From assembly GCA_014925825.1 (NCBI GenBank), contig JACGCK010000061.1, positions 186,001 through 250,000 of the forward strand: a stretch of 64,000 nucleotides of DNA. Reading direction: 5' to 3'. The DNA comes from Pholiota molesta. Taxonomy: Eukaryota; Basidiomycota; Agaricomycetes; Agaricales; Strophariaceae. The number at the start of each line of letters is the position of its first letter. Positions within the stretch are counted from its first letter, which is position 1. Under the pieces are notes generated by a model. That model made no database searches. It had not been told where the DNA came from and saw only the letters and a program-made list of their open reading frames with translations. The translations under genes and the position numbers were made by a program. Below are positions 52,563 to 62,855 of this stretch, piece by piece.

Positions 52563-52743
52563 CCTTTCGTTGTCTCTCTTTGCTTCTAGAGTTTATGCGT
52601 TCGGCAATCTCTTCATCGATTTTGCGAATTTCGACAAGGTCTTGTGCAACTACCAGCGTTGATTTTCGCTCTATGTGGTATGTAACAGGCCGAATGTGTT
52701 CGGCCTGGCCTGCCACCTTGACACCATCGTCGCTGATGTACAT
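52420..52743 (-). CDS. Possible small two-exon gene, charged helical product
   Basis: Exon 52743-52564 reads MYISDDGVKVAGQAEHIR, then VTYHIERKSTLVVAQDLVEI, RKIDEEIAERINSRSKERQRK, a regular charged heptad-like pattern unlike background frames. It ends at a good donor (GTAATG). An acceptor CCTTAG at about 52495 would add LTLILLENITGMVGRPKAGS and a stop, for about 86 aa. I do not recognise a family. A coiled-coil or helical-hairpin subunit of a larger complex is the most I can suggest. Confidence 0.35.
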
Positions 52744-53779
52744 GGATGGGCGGATATTGGACAGCCGTTCAAATTTTCAAACTGCATGTGATGGCATAGT
52801 TATGGTTAGTCTGCAGCCCATCTATCGAATTTTCTCTCGACTCGCTGATACGCAGCGTTATTACATGTACAGCTCACAATGACCGAGTAAAGTGGCCTCG
52901 GAGCTCGGTGGCTGCGCATTTCGCATTCAACATTCTTCACACCATTCCACGACAGAAATAAGCGAACTGAAAACTCCACAGAAAAGTCAATCAGCGCCCA
53001 CTTGCCCTATTCGTGTCCACTGTGGCAGATCAGTAGTGGCAGCGAGCGGCCAATTCTCATGCACGTCTTTTTTAAAGCTCCTCTCATCCCCAAAATATTA
53101 ACGCCTCAATTTTCAGATGTGACTATCTTCAGGAGGCTATAAAATAATATCAACCGCCGTTGAGCATACGCATCCGATGTAAAATCTGCCGCGACCAGTC
53201 ACCATGTCATACATACATCCAGGTATGTACATACGTGAAATTGTCGGCATCTCGCACCAGTCAGCGAGTCCGCGACGCAAATTTCGGAAAGTGTTCCGTG
53301 GTGCTCTCAATATCCACGGCGTCTTTCGGTAGTGATTGATGTCCACCTCTGGAGGCTAGCTGGTCCGATGTCGAGCTTGAAGAACTGCAAAATGCTTTCT
53401 CTCCAGCCTGGAATATAGTAAGTGTAGTATTTTAAAAAGACAAGACATCTCTCACTTCTGCGTGGAGATTACCGACGAAATTTAGGCACGGTTAAATACA
53501 CAGGATTGTGCGAACTCAAAGCTAAATCTGCTACTCCGATTATGAAATCTACTTCGGATTCATTAAGCGCCCATCGGATGAAATTAATTCCAGCTGCTTT
53601 GAAGATCGGTGAGTGCACAAAGAATTGTTGATTATCACCTGCAGGAACAATAATCTATACCGGCTAAAATAATTCTAGTACGAGGAAGTTTCCTAGAGTG
53701 GAACCAAGTTCCATACCGGCTTGAAGATTATGTGGCCTTTCCCCAGCCTGCAGGGAGCACCAAGCGCCCAAAAACACAT
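52744..53779. other. Intergenic before tRNA-Leu
   Basis: No gene recognised in about 1 kb; only short frames. Confidence 0.45.
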
Positions 53780-53901
53780 GGTGAGATGGCCGAGCGGTCT
53801 AAGGCGCCAGACTAAGGACTAGAGCATCTTCTGCTCAACACTGACTGTTCACTACGGTTATCTGGTCCTCCGGGGCGCGAGTTCGAATCTCGCTCTCATC
53901 A
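53780..53901 (+). tRNA. tRNA-Leu (anticodon AAG) with a 42-nt intron
   Basis: Acceptor stem GGTGAGA pairs with TCTCATC over 7 bp (one G-T), discriminator A at 53901. D arm TGGCCGAGCGGTCTAAGGC; anticodon stem CCAGA/TCTGG; loop C-T-AAG-G, then intron 53818-53859, then A38. The intron sits one base 3' of the anticodon, the canonical nuclear position. A long variable arm (class II, as in Leu/Ser) precedes the T arm GCGAG-TTCGAAT-CTCGC. Anticodon A34 would be edited to inosine and read CUU/CUC/CUA. Confidence 0.93.
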
Positions 53902-54370
53902 AGCTTTTGATCTTTTGGCTTGTAAGTTATACGCGCTTGACAAAGAGGGGCCGGGCCTGGCGGAACTTCGAGTTTGCATTCTCTCTTTGATTTTTTATTA
54001 GCAACTCTTTCATTCGTACAAGTCATGTGGTTAGACCGGTGACCATTCCCTCGATGTCCTCCTCCTATATGTTCTCCGGCTGGTAACGAGTCTACCATGT
54101 GGTATGCAGCCTACGCTTACTGTGCAGTCGTCGATGCTTATTGAGCATATATCTTATGTCCAATCATTGGCTTTTTTGCGATTCTAGAACTCGGCGGGAG
54201 TTTATCTATGTATGATGAATTACAAAGCTCGATGATGGTGTCATCGTTCAGCTCGAACCAAGCTCGAACGTTTATAAATATCACTCCCAAAATTCCTGGA
54301 ACCCAGGCAGAATCCCTTCCTATCTCTCTCGTCTTCGCTGTCGAGCTTATAGCTCCTGGACTATCTGAAA
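53902..54370. promoter_or_regulatory. Upstream region of the MDR gene with TATA box
   Basis: TTTATAAATA at about 54269-54279, roughly 90-100 bp before the ATG at 54371. A minus-strand frame across the tRNA (53835-54098) is a shadow. Confidence 0.4.
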
Positions 54371-55622
54371 ATGTCTACACACACGGCAATTGCTGCAACC
54401 GCTAAAGGCCAATTCGATGCTATCCAAGTTCCCACTCATCCACCAGTCGAAGGCGAGGTTCTCATCAAGGTTGAATATGCAGCCATGATTGCATTCGATA
54501 CTTATGTTGTGGACCGAGGACTTTATGTCCAGTCATACCCTATGACACTTGGCTTCACTGCTGCTGGAACTGTGGCCAGCTTGGCTCCGGCGTTCATGAC
54601 CTGAAAGTGGGTGATAGGGTGGGTATTTGCAGCCTCAACGCTATAATCGAAGTTCAAGCTGAACATTGGCTAGGTTACTTCGTTCGCTTTTGGAGAATCG
54701 CGCAACAAGGCCATGCAAGAGTATGTGACTTTGTCAAGGACAGTGGTCGGGAAGGTAATTCCGTCCACTGAAAACGCATATATCACGAGCAAGATTTAAC
54801 ATTGGCTTTCGTTAGATTCCAGATTCGTTGTCATTGGCGGAGGCCGCTACTCTCCCAGATAACTTCGTAACAGCTTTCTACACCATCTTCAACCAGCTGG
54901 GCCTTCCAATTCCCTCTTCTTTCCCTGCTCCTGCCTCCCCTCCTCTAGCAACAACTCCCATTCTTGTCTATGGCGCTGGTTCTACAGCAGGCATTTACGC
55001 TGTCCAACTTCTTCAGCTTGCGGGCTATAGGAAAATTATTGCCACTGCCTCTGCGAAGCACCATGATTATTTACGCTCTTTGGGTGCGACGGACGTCTTC
55101 GATTACAGAAGTCCCACCCTTGTCCAGGATATCACAGCTGCTGTAGGTGGAGATGGGAAAGTATTGCTCGCGATCGACGCTGTCACCTCCGAAGCCACTC
55201 TGCAACAGCTGGGAAAGGTTATGAGTCCTTTAGGAAAGCTCGCTATCCTTCTTCCTATCAAAGAGGGTGCATCTGTGACCACCGGTCTTGATCAGGAGAT
55301 GTACTGGGAGATCCGCCAAGACAAGACACCTTTTCCCAAAGGGACAGAGATTATTCCCGTTAGGACTTTTAATTATCAACAAGTAAGTAGATCCTTTACT
55401 GTCGATGTATTCCTCTGGCTGATCTTTGAAAAGGATGCAACGTTGCGCGATAAATTGATGCCTCAGATTCTTCCCGCCCTGCTGGAAGCTGGCCATATCA
55501 AGCCCGCTCGTGTGCGCTTGATGGACAAGGGGAGTCTCAAAGAACAAGTTGGAACAGGGCTTGAACTCTTGAGAGAGAACAAAATCAGTGGGGAAAAGGT
55601 CGTCGTGAAGGTTTCTGTCTGA
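54371..55622 (+). CDS. Medium-chain dehydrogenase/reductase (zinc-free, enoyl-reductase/quinone-oxidoreductase type)
   Basis: NAD(P)H-dependent reductase with GroES-like N-terminal and Rossmann C-terminal domains. Exons 54371-54618, 54674-54753, 54816-55382, 55434-55622. Reads QVPTHPPVEGEVLIKVEYAAM, FDTYVVDRGLYV, LGFTAAGTV, VTSFAFGESRNKAMQEYVTL, LSLAEAATLPDNFVTAFYTIF, ILVYGAGSTAGIYAVQLLQL (nucleotide-binding glycines), HDYLRSLGATDVFDYR, LLAIDAVTSEATLQQLGKVM and a C-terminal GQ/GSLKEQVGTGLELLRENKISGEK end. The catalytic-zinc Cys and the four-Cys structural zinc lobe of alcohol dehydrogenases are absent, so it belongs to the zinc-free group. One base is missing at about 54586-54590 (LAPGVHDLKVGDR). 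The third intron (51 nt) is a multiple of three without a stop and could be retained. Confidence 0.85.
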
Positions 55623-56487
55623 TTTTTACGGTAAATTTTCAAACCGACAACTTCATGTACTTATTTGTACCAAGGGCAGTATTATTTTGGTATTATTCGC
55701 CTCCAGCAATTGCGAAGCCCCTAACTTGAGGCATTGAAGTAATCTAAATAAAGGAATTATGACGCGTTACGGATCTGCTGCCGGTCCGGGGGAAGGCGGT
55801 CCATACAGCTAAATTTCTATCCACAACCTTCCAACAACCTTCACTCTTTTCGCTTAGCACTTCTCACAATTCCCTCACATAACTCGAAAGATACACTCTC
55901 TAGAACTGCTTAAAGGTTTATTAGAACCTCGCAAAGCATCGCGGTAGACCAAGAACGCGCAATTATAAAACACACTTGAATCACACGAAAATGGCGTCTA
56001 ACTCACGCCTGTCACTGAAAGCGAAGTCTGTTGTTATCTTTGCTCTGCCACTCCTCTTCAAAAGCTCTGGTCAAATGTTATCGATTTGAAGCGAAAAGCC
56101 TTTGTCTATCGGTTCCGTTGACATATCTCATAAAGTCGCTCATTTGTCGACTCACCGTCCTCACTGCCCTGGCAAGTCAGTTGCTGTACAATCATCCGTT
56201 GCATGCGATACAGCATGTACAAGTATAACAGGCTGGCTGTTGGTTCTTCCCTTCTTGTGAAAGTGATCTGCCTCATTGGAATCACAGAAGGTCTTTAAGG
56301 GATAGGATGTGTGGTGCAAATACAGAGACTTATGTATAGGGCATACCTAAATCAGTTTGCAGTTCGTTATCGTCACTATCACCGCAGACGATCTATTGAT
56401 AACAGTTACAAATGGTATAAATGGATTCCCACCGCATAAGCTCTTTGACAACTTTTGGCCTCCTTTAGTCCTCCTCAAAATTGCTTC
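55623..56487. other. Intergenic / possible 5' exons of the exon-repeat gene
   Basis: An ATG at 55991 opens a 32-codon frame (MASNSRLSLKAKSVVIFALP) that might be a first exon of the following gene, but I found no splice that joins it convincingly. Confidence 0.3.
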
Positions 56488-57797
56488 ATGGCTGCCAATC
56501 ACTTTCACGTTGTGACCGAGGTCTTTACTATCGTCGATTCCACCACGCCGACGACCGCCGGAAGTATAGTCGAGGATGGTGCCGACCCTGCCACTGGACT
56601 AGCTCCTGCAAATGACTTGGACTCGGAATTTTTTCCTGCGGTGGAGTCTCTAGGAAAGCACGCCCCATATATGGTGGCTTTCCACCAAAACGGTACTATC
56701 CGAATGATCGGTTTATGCACTGCAGAATCGGCTCGAGCAATGTACGATGCAGTCTCGGAGGAATACGCCAAGATTGCGTTTGATAGACAACGTTTTGAGG
56801 TGCGACTGTGGCTTGAAACTTGAACTTGTGAAGTCATTTACGAGCCGGACAAGGTGTTGGCGTCCTCCGGATGGGACCCGTCCGTCAAGCTTTGCCGGGA
56901 TAGGATTTCGCATATGGACGCCTTCAATGGCAACACGCCGTTGCAGTACGCTTCTTATGTGGTCGCTTTCCACAATGTTGATTGCGTCAAGATGATTGGC
57001 TTCTCAAAAGAGGGACCTGCTCGGGCGGTTTTTAATGCTATCTCAAATATAGTGTCTAGGATACTTATAGATCGACGACAGCATAAAGTATGTTATTCCG
57101 ATTATATTATAAAGTCCTTGTTACTTATATTATGTCACTCATAATTCAAAGGACCTGCTCTCTCATGGCGATGATCGTTGGATCCGGCCATGCAAGGAAG
57201 AGGTCCTTCTGCTGCCTCTATTCGAAAACCCTATTTTGTTGTCAGAAACCGGGACTTACGTTGTTGCGACTCGCCAAAATGATTGCGTTAGAATGTTTGG
57301 CCTCTCTACGATGGAAGCTGCGCGAGCATTATACGACGCGATCTCTTTGGAATGGGCAAAGATCCTCATAGATAAACGACTTTCTGATGTAAGCTTCAGT
57401 ACGTATTGGTGAGCATGGTACTAATCGAGAACGAATGCAGCCATTGGCATCTCATAGAGGTGCATTTTATATTCAGCAATGTCAAGAGGCGTTCCGCGGG
57501 CTCGATGCACTCAAAAGCACCGCGCTGATGACCGCGTCTTACATCGTCGCCTTCCATCATGTCACCTGCGTTAAAATGCTTGGTTTCTCTGAGGAAGGAG
57601 TTGCGCGCGCGGTGTATGGCGCTATTAAACCTGACTTGTCCAAGGTTCTCATGAGGAAATATAGCTCTAAGGCGAGTCTCTGGGTCGTGTTTGAGAATGG
57701 ATATACTAATCAGCTAAAAGCTATTGGCCTCGCATGGTCAGGCGCTCTATATCAGGCAGTGCAAAGAAGAGGTCTTGCGGTTGTAGGAGTTTGGTAG
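56488..57797 (+). CDS. Unrecognised protein of tandem about 78-residue repeats, one per phase-0 exon
   Basis: Four exons: 56488-56799, 56854-57087, 57152-57388, 57441-57797 (about 379 aa). Introns of 54, 64 and 52 nt all fall in phase 0 at the same place in the repeat. Internal exons are 78 and 79 codons. Shared unit: xLxS at the start, a Cys near residue 15-20, then Y(V/I)VAFH-like strand (YMVAFHQNG, YVVAFHNVD, YVVATRQND, YIVAFHHVT), C(V/I)(K/R)M(I/F/L)G(F/L)S-like strand, and a helix with (A)ARA(V/L/M)(Y/F)xAIS...(I/V)L(I/M)D(R/K)R. The fourth exon ends in a degenerate half unit (LWVVFENG..LKAIGLAWSGALYQAV). There is no signal peptide or TM. Pattern suggests a beta-beta-alpha module repeated. 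No frameshift is needed. I know no family for it; function unknown. The true start may lie upstream of 56488. Confidence 0.65.
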
Positions 57798-57932
57798 GAG
57801 TTGTGTAGGAGTGCCAGTTTCATTGATCAGTTCTAACTTTGTTATTAACCTACTCGGAATAACAACTCATGCAGTCGCTACTATTTAGAATGCTTGTAAC
57901 AGTTAAGAATATGGCATTCCCATTTTTCTCGC

Positions 57933-58292
57933 TCAGCGAAGTTGACCCGAATATTGTGCTGAGTCCTGACTTGTCCGTGTCGAGACGTAGAGCCAGACTT
58001 GAAATTTGACAACAAGATCTGTAGCACTCTCCGGACGAGTGTGGAGACAGATTGCCGATGACGACAAAGACGCAATGTTACTAACCAGGGGATATATTTT
58101 GTCGGGCGCGGACGCCAGTGGCTGCGGTGTGATATCGAGAGGCATGAAGCCACGCTCAACTTTTACAGCTATTTTTAGGCAGAAATTGCTGAGCAAGAGG
58201 GAGGTGAAAACACCGTTGAAATTTTTTTGGTTAAAAACAGTTCGCCACTCTTGCACGCGGCGTGGCTTGATGTCGATAATATTTCTGGCCAT
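57933..58292 (-). CDS. Small unrecognised gene divergent from kinesin
   Basis: The frame from ATG 58292 is open for 119 codons: MARNIIDIKPRRVQEWRTVF, CLKIAVKVERGFMPLDITP, SAPDKIYPLV, DLVVKFQVWLYVSTRTSQD. Possible introns exist (donor GTTAGT after KIYPL with acceptor GCTACAG; and a short one near 58235), which would remove low-complexity stretches and leave a protein of about 75-90 aa ending in TSQDSAQYSGQLR. Basic start and size would suit a mitochondrial or ribosomal small protein but I cannot place it in a family. Confidence 0.4.
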   Translation of the reverse strand: MARNIIDIKPRRVQEWRTVFNQKNFNGVFTSLLLSNFCLKIAVKVERGFMPLDITPQPLASAPDKIYPLVSNIASLSSSAICLHTRPESATDLVVKFQVWLYVSTRTSQDSAQYSGQLR

Positions 58293-58530
58293 GGTGCTTC
58301 CAACGGAACACTGTTCGAGTTCAAGATGAGTTCAAATTGATGACCGAGAAACACGAACACGTGACAAGTCGCGTACCCCTGGATTCCGATTCGAGCAGTT
58401 TACCACGGTTCAAACGTTCAAGTTGGAGTGAACGACGACGAAGACCTCAAGAACGGCCTCAAGAACACCTTCAGCACCCCAGCTGCCAGCAACAGCATCA
58501 TTGACGCAAATTTTCGCTCGCGCTCCGACG
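58293..58530. promoter_or_regulatory. Divergent promoter with CACGTG E-box
   Basis: 238 bp between the small gene and the kinesin ATG. A palindromic CACGTG (E-box, bHLH site) lies at 58358-58363. Repeated GTTCAA/GTTCGA blocks occur on both sides. Confidence 0.35.
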
Positions 58531-61500
58531 ATGTCTTTCAGCGGTCGCAGCAATAGCAGTGTGTCCTCCACCCCTTCCGCGTCGAGAGCAGTTCGACCAG
58601 CTCCGTTTACACCCAAGCGCCCTCTGTCCGCCCAGTCCAATGTATCAACAACTTCTACAACAATCAATAACTCATCCTCTGCCGATTCCCTCAATGCTCG
58701 CCTTTCTCGAGTCAATACTCCAATTCTTCTGAATTCGACGCACAAGAAGTACAAAGCACCTCTTTCAGTCGAATCGCGCTCGAAGAACAACCCATCCACG
58801 ACTTTCAAGCCCAAATCCACATTGGCGCCTGTGCCTGGAACACCGACGAAGAAAGATGGATCGCAAAGTCGCCCAAGGACGCCCGGAACGCCGAGGAGCC
58901 GAAGCGGGGCTGAAAGTCCCTCCTTAATGCCTTCGACAAGCGAAATGGACGTCAGCAACGTTGATCCAGAACAGGTCCTAGTGGATTCGCAGACGGTCGA
59001 AGTGGGTGATGTGAGCGGGGAGATCGACGAAGCATGGCTAAAAAGCATCAAACAAGACCATGGCCAAGACGACAAGGTCATGGTATCAATCCGGTAATAA
59101 ATTAGCATTTGTTTTGGGGGAAAGAGTTTAGATTAATCTCTCCATTGCAGAGTACGGCCGACCGATTCGACATCCGCATGGATCCCCAATACTTCCACCA
59201 ATTCTTTAAACCTTGACCCGAATTTCTCGAAGAATGCGTCAGCTAGCACTCCTGGCTCATCGTCGTTCAATTTCGACGCGGTCCTCACCGGAACACCGAA
59301 CAAGCCCATCTATACAACCGTTGCACGTTCGCATGTGCAAGCGGCCATGGAGGGTTACAACGCTGTCATCTTCGCATATGGACAAACGGCTTCTGGAAAG
59401 ACGTTCACTCTTTCCGGAGACGATGCGGAACCTGGCATCATCCCCCGCGCCATGCGAGACGTCTTCGGCTTCATAAAAAGGACTCCGGAAAGAGAGTACC
59501 TGCTACGATGCAGTTATCTTGAAATATACAACGAAGCCATTATCGACCTTCTCGCGCCGCCGATGATGGCCAAAGCAAATCCTGTTCAAATCCAAGGTGG
59601 GGCCGGAGGGGACGTCATCCTCGCTCCCTTGCGAGAAGAGTCGTCATAAGCCTGAAGGGCGTCAAGGAGGTCATGCGAAGAGGCGAAGGCAACAGGCGCA
59701 CAGCCTGCACAGACTGGAATGAGCGCTCCAGTCGTAGCCACAGCGTGTTCCGTCTTGTTATAGAAAGCAGAGAGCGAGGATCTCTCAACTCATGGGATGA
59801 GGAAGATGAGGATCCAGTCCAGCCCCCGCCGATGAATGGACGACAGACTCCTGGGCTGAACGGACGACAGACTCCAGGCTCAATGGGCGCCAGACTCCAG
59901 GACTCAGTCGCAGCCAAACGCCTGGCCCAGGCGGACCAAAGCTGCAAGCTAGAGGTGGTCGCAGTGTACAGACGTCCGTTCTTGTGGGTCTTTCCGTGCG
60001 ATATCAGTGGCAATATTTCTGACTTTTGATACAGAGCTTAATCGATCTTGCTGGATCTGAGAAGGCTACTTCTGACAAAGAAAGAACAAGAGAAGGAAAG
60101 TACATAAACACCAGGTTAGTCGCTTCATAAAGCAACAATTATTAGGGCGAAACTCACAATATCATACCAGTTTGCTGACACTCGGGACTGTAATTGGCAC
60201 CCTTGCTGATAACGCAGCGAAGAAGAAAGCAGACCATGTGCCTTACCGCAATTCCAAATTAACGCGAATGCTCCAGCCCTCTCTTTCAGGAAATGCTCGT
60301 ATCAGCGTGATTTGCACCATTAATCCTGACCCCGGTGCCGTTTCCGAAAGCATGAGCACATTGCTGTTCGCGAAGAGAATCAAGAACGTCCAGGTCAGTT
60401 CTTTTCGATAATTTTTGAGGAAGGATGGGACTAATTGAGCTCTTTGCCCAGCTCAATGCGAAGAAGAAGAGGTTGTCGACACCGACGCCCTCATCGAGCG
60501 TTACGCAAAGAAATCGAGGAACTCAAAGCGCGGCTCGCAGAGCGCGAGGCGATGTTCCAGTACGAAATCGCCGACTTTCGCACGCGAGGTAGATTTTCTT
60601 GTTTCTATATTCCAAATGATTCTAATTTACGTTTAGCAAATTGACGAATCAAAGCAATGCGCGACTGAATGGACGAATTCAACAACTCACCAAACTCATC
60701 CTCACCAGCGCCACCGTCGACGAGAGTAAAGAGGGAGATAGCGATAGCAGACCGCCAGCCCAGTCAAGGTCGACTTCGACATGTCGCCCTATCAATTACA
60801 ACAAGAACTCCTCGCCGCACGTCTCCAGATCGAATCGCAGGCAAACCAGATATTGTCGCTCGAATCATCCTTGCTGGCCCGTCCGCCGCTTCCCGTGGAT
60901 GCACCGTCCGACGAAAAAGACAAATTGATTGCAGAGCAGGTGAAGACCATTCGCGAGCTGGAGATTGTTGTACGTGGCTATGAGGAGAACTTGGGCGAGC
61001 CTCTGAGGCAGGTCAAGGAAGATGTGAGAAGGAATGGTCAGAGAAGCTTGATGAGGAGAGAAAGAAGAGCGAGAAAACGAGAAGTGGGCCGAGGAGTTGT
61101 CAAGGCTTTGGAGAAAGAAAAGAAGGTCAGTTCTAAGTGATTACATACAAGGCAACTTACAACCTGTTGTTTCTTTGTGACTAGGCGCGAATCGCGCTCG
61201 AGGAAGAACGACGTGCCCTCGCAGCGTTCGTATCCAATTGATTCTCTAGGCCTTGGACTATCTGTTCCGCCGTCCAAATTGCGCCCACCTATGCCTACAC
61301 CGGGCGGCGCTATGACGCTATGAGCGGCGCCAGTCGCGCTCCTTCAACAACATAAACAGGCTGCCCGAATCTCCGACGTCACTATAACCAGGATTCACCG
61401 GCTGAGCCAGAATTTTACCGGCGTTGCGGAGAGCAGCCCCACACGCTTTGACCGTGCCACGGCGCGCTCGCAGCCGAGCCTGCTTGACCAAGCGATGCTG

Positions 61501-61668
61501 GAGGAGATCGGTGGCGCGGGGGATATGAGCTACGATGAGATGGAGGTGGAGAAGCAGTTGCTGGAGATGTCCGTGTGTGTGCAGCCTGGAAGCGGGGCTG
61601 CGGCGAAGATGTTTGGTGGGCCCAAGTCGAGAGATGTCTTTGTGGACAAAGAGAATGTTTTGCCATAG
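58531..61668 (+). CDS. Kinesin motor protein, kinesin-7 (Kip2/Tea2/CENP-E-like)
   Basis: Plus-end-directed microtubule motor. About 190 residues of Ser/Thr/Pro-rich lead (MSFSGRSNSSVSSTPSASRA), then the motor: DKVMVSIRVRP, FNFDAVLTG, GYNAVIFAYGQTASGKTFTL (P-loop GQTASGKT), GIIPRAMRDVFGFI, YLLRCSYLEIYNEAIIDLL, NERSSRSHSVFRLVIES (switch I), SLIDLAGSEKATSDKERTREG (switch II), YINTSLLTLGTVIGTLAD, HVPYRNSKLTRMLQPSLSGNARISVICTINP, STLLFAKRIKNVQLNAKKK (neck). Coiled coil follows (DALIERYAKEIEELKARLAERE; MSPYQLQQELLAARLQIESQ; DKLIAEQVKTIRELEIVVRGYEE), then a Pro/Thr-rich tail ending GGPKSRDVFVDKENVLP. Between switch I and switch II there is an 8-residue repeat insert. Single-base deletions near 59640, 59892, 60470, 60590, 60765, 61045 and 61250-61400 break the frame; all lie in segments clearly conserved in the family, so the gene is probably intact. 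Confidence 0.92.
59835..59930 (+). repeat. 24-bp tandem repeat coding xxxQTPGx in the kinesin motor
   Basis: Unit AATGGACGACAGACTCCTGG plus four bases, four copies. Codes NGRQTPGL, NGRQTPGS, MGxQTPGL, SRSQTPGP once a one-base deletion in unit 3 is allowed for. Confidence 0.7.
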
Positions 61669-62148
61669 TCCGGGTCGTCCTTCTGGCGTTGCAAGAACGC
61701 AACGATATCGTCAATATGTGTTATCCTTATCTGGGTTGCTGGTCGAACTTGATAAGTTGTATTCCTGTTGTCCTCTTAGCTTCTTTCCTACCCGCGTCTC
61801 GTTTATGTTGTTTTCGTTGCTTCTCTGTCGTCACATTGCTCTGTTGTTGCACATATGATCCCTTTGATACCAATTCCGATACCGATATGTTCCTTCTCAT
61901 AAAAACAATCACGAATGTAACGGACACTTGCATGTATACCATTCATTTTCCGATTTCTTAAGAGTAGATCTGTCGAATTAACCACCAGTTTCAAAAGAGA
62001 CAAAACTCATTCAAGTAATTACAACAGGGCGACAGACTTTCAAGAATTGTTACACCGTGGCCATATGGCATTTTGGCATACCCGGCAGGCGTAGGTTTGT
62101 TCGATTGATAAGACGTCTTCATCGTTCATGATTGATGTTTCGCATTTT
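61669..62148. other. Convergent intergenic, kinesin to GFA gene
   Basis: T-rich 3' flank of the kinesin gene. No gene seen. Confidence 0.5.
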
Positions 62149-62855
62149 TTAGGGTTTGTAAAGGTGGTGTTTCTTGTGCCACTCTTCTAACGAATCCGGA
62201 CCATACTGCTCATATAGTTCCTTCTTGCCCTCAGGAAGCCGCACGTAAGCAGGCTTAGAATTGAGCAGAACACAAACCTTGAGATTGACTGTTAGTTCAG
62301 TTGGTGATAGCATGTTTAAGAACAGACCCACCATCGTCTCCGGTGATTCCAGCTCTGGAGAGTCAATAGCAGAGGCAAAAGGATGGATCAACTCAGGCCT
62401 GGTCAAATGATTTCAAATACCGTTCGAGAGAAAATAAGAGAGAATCGACAGACCAAGTTGCATCATAAAGCCACAACATAGCGGAGCATTTCTTGCAGAA
62501 GTTTCTCTCGGATGATGCGATTCTCTCCTCGGGCGTGTCCCTATCGAGAACTGCTTTATAGACACTACAAAAGAATATTTGGAATGAATTTATGATGAAT
62601 TGGGAGTAAACGCGCACCTGAGATTCTTCTTGCCTTCCACTTTCAAACTTTTGCTGTGCCCTCCGAGATTAATGGAACCCCCAACTCCGCCGACCTTGCG
62701 ACAGATAGAACAGAGGCAAAGCTGATTATAATCCAAATTAATAGGCTTATCGGAATATAAAGCAAAGGACTCACCTGGTATGGCACTGGTGTGCTAGATT
62801 CGACTGAGAACCGCACTGCGCCGCAATGGCAGCTTCCTTTCAATTCGACAGGCAT
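62149..62855 (-). CDS. GFA-family (glutathione-dependent formaldehyde-activating-like, CENP-V fold) protein
   Basis: Zinc-binding beta-fold protein of the GFA/DUF636 family. Exons 62855-62775, 62721-62618, from 62564, and a C-terminal part reading to 62149. Zinc ligands: GSCHCGAVRFSVES (Cys pair 1), LCLCSICRKVGG (Cys pair 2), NFCKKCSAMLWLYDATW (Cys pair 3). Then PELIHPFASAIDSPELESPE and VCVLLNSKPAYVRLPEGKKELYEQY, SLEEWHKKHHLYKP, the usual fungal ending of the family. The third donor is GTCTGT, slightly unusual, but the phase fits (AT-W junction). Members of this family have been linked to S-(hydroxymethyl)glutathione chemistry, but most fungal ones lack a proven substrate. Confidence 0.88.

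Noticed and set aside
53835..54098. Minus-strand 87-aa frame overlapping the tRNA
   Set aside because: It crosses the tRNA gene and its intron; no domain and no start context.
58410..59108. A 232-aa minus-strand frame opposite the kinesin N-terminus
   Set aside because: It is the antisense of a Ser/Thr/Pro-rich coding exon, where antisense frames tend to be open; the sense frame continues into the motor domain.
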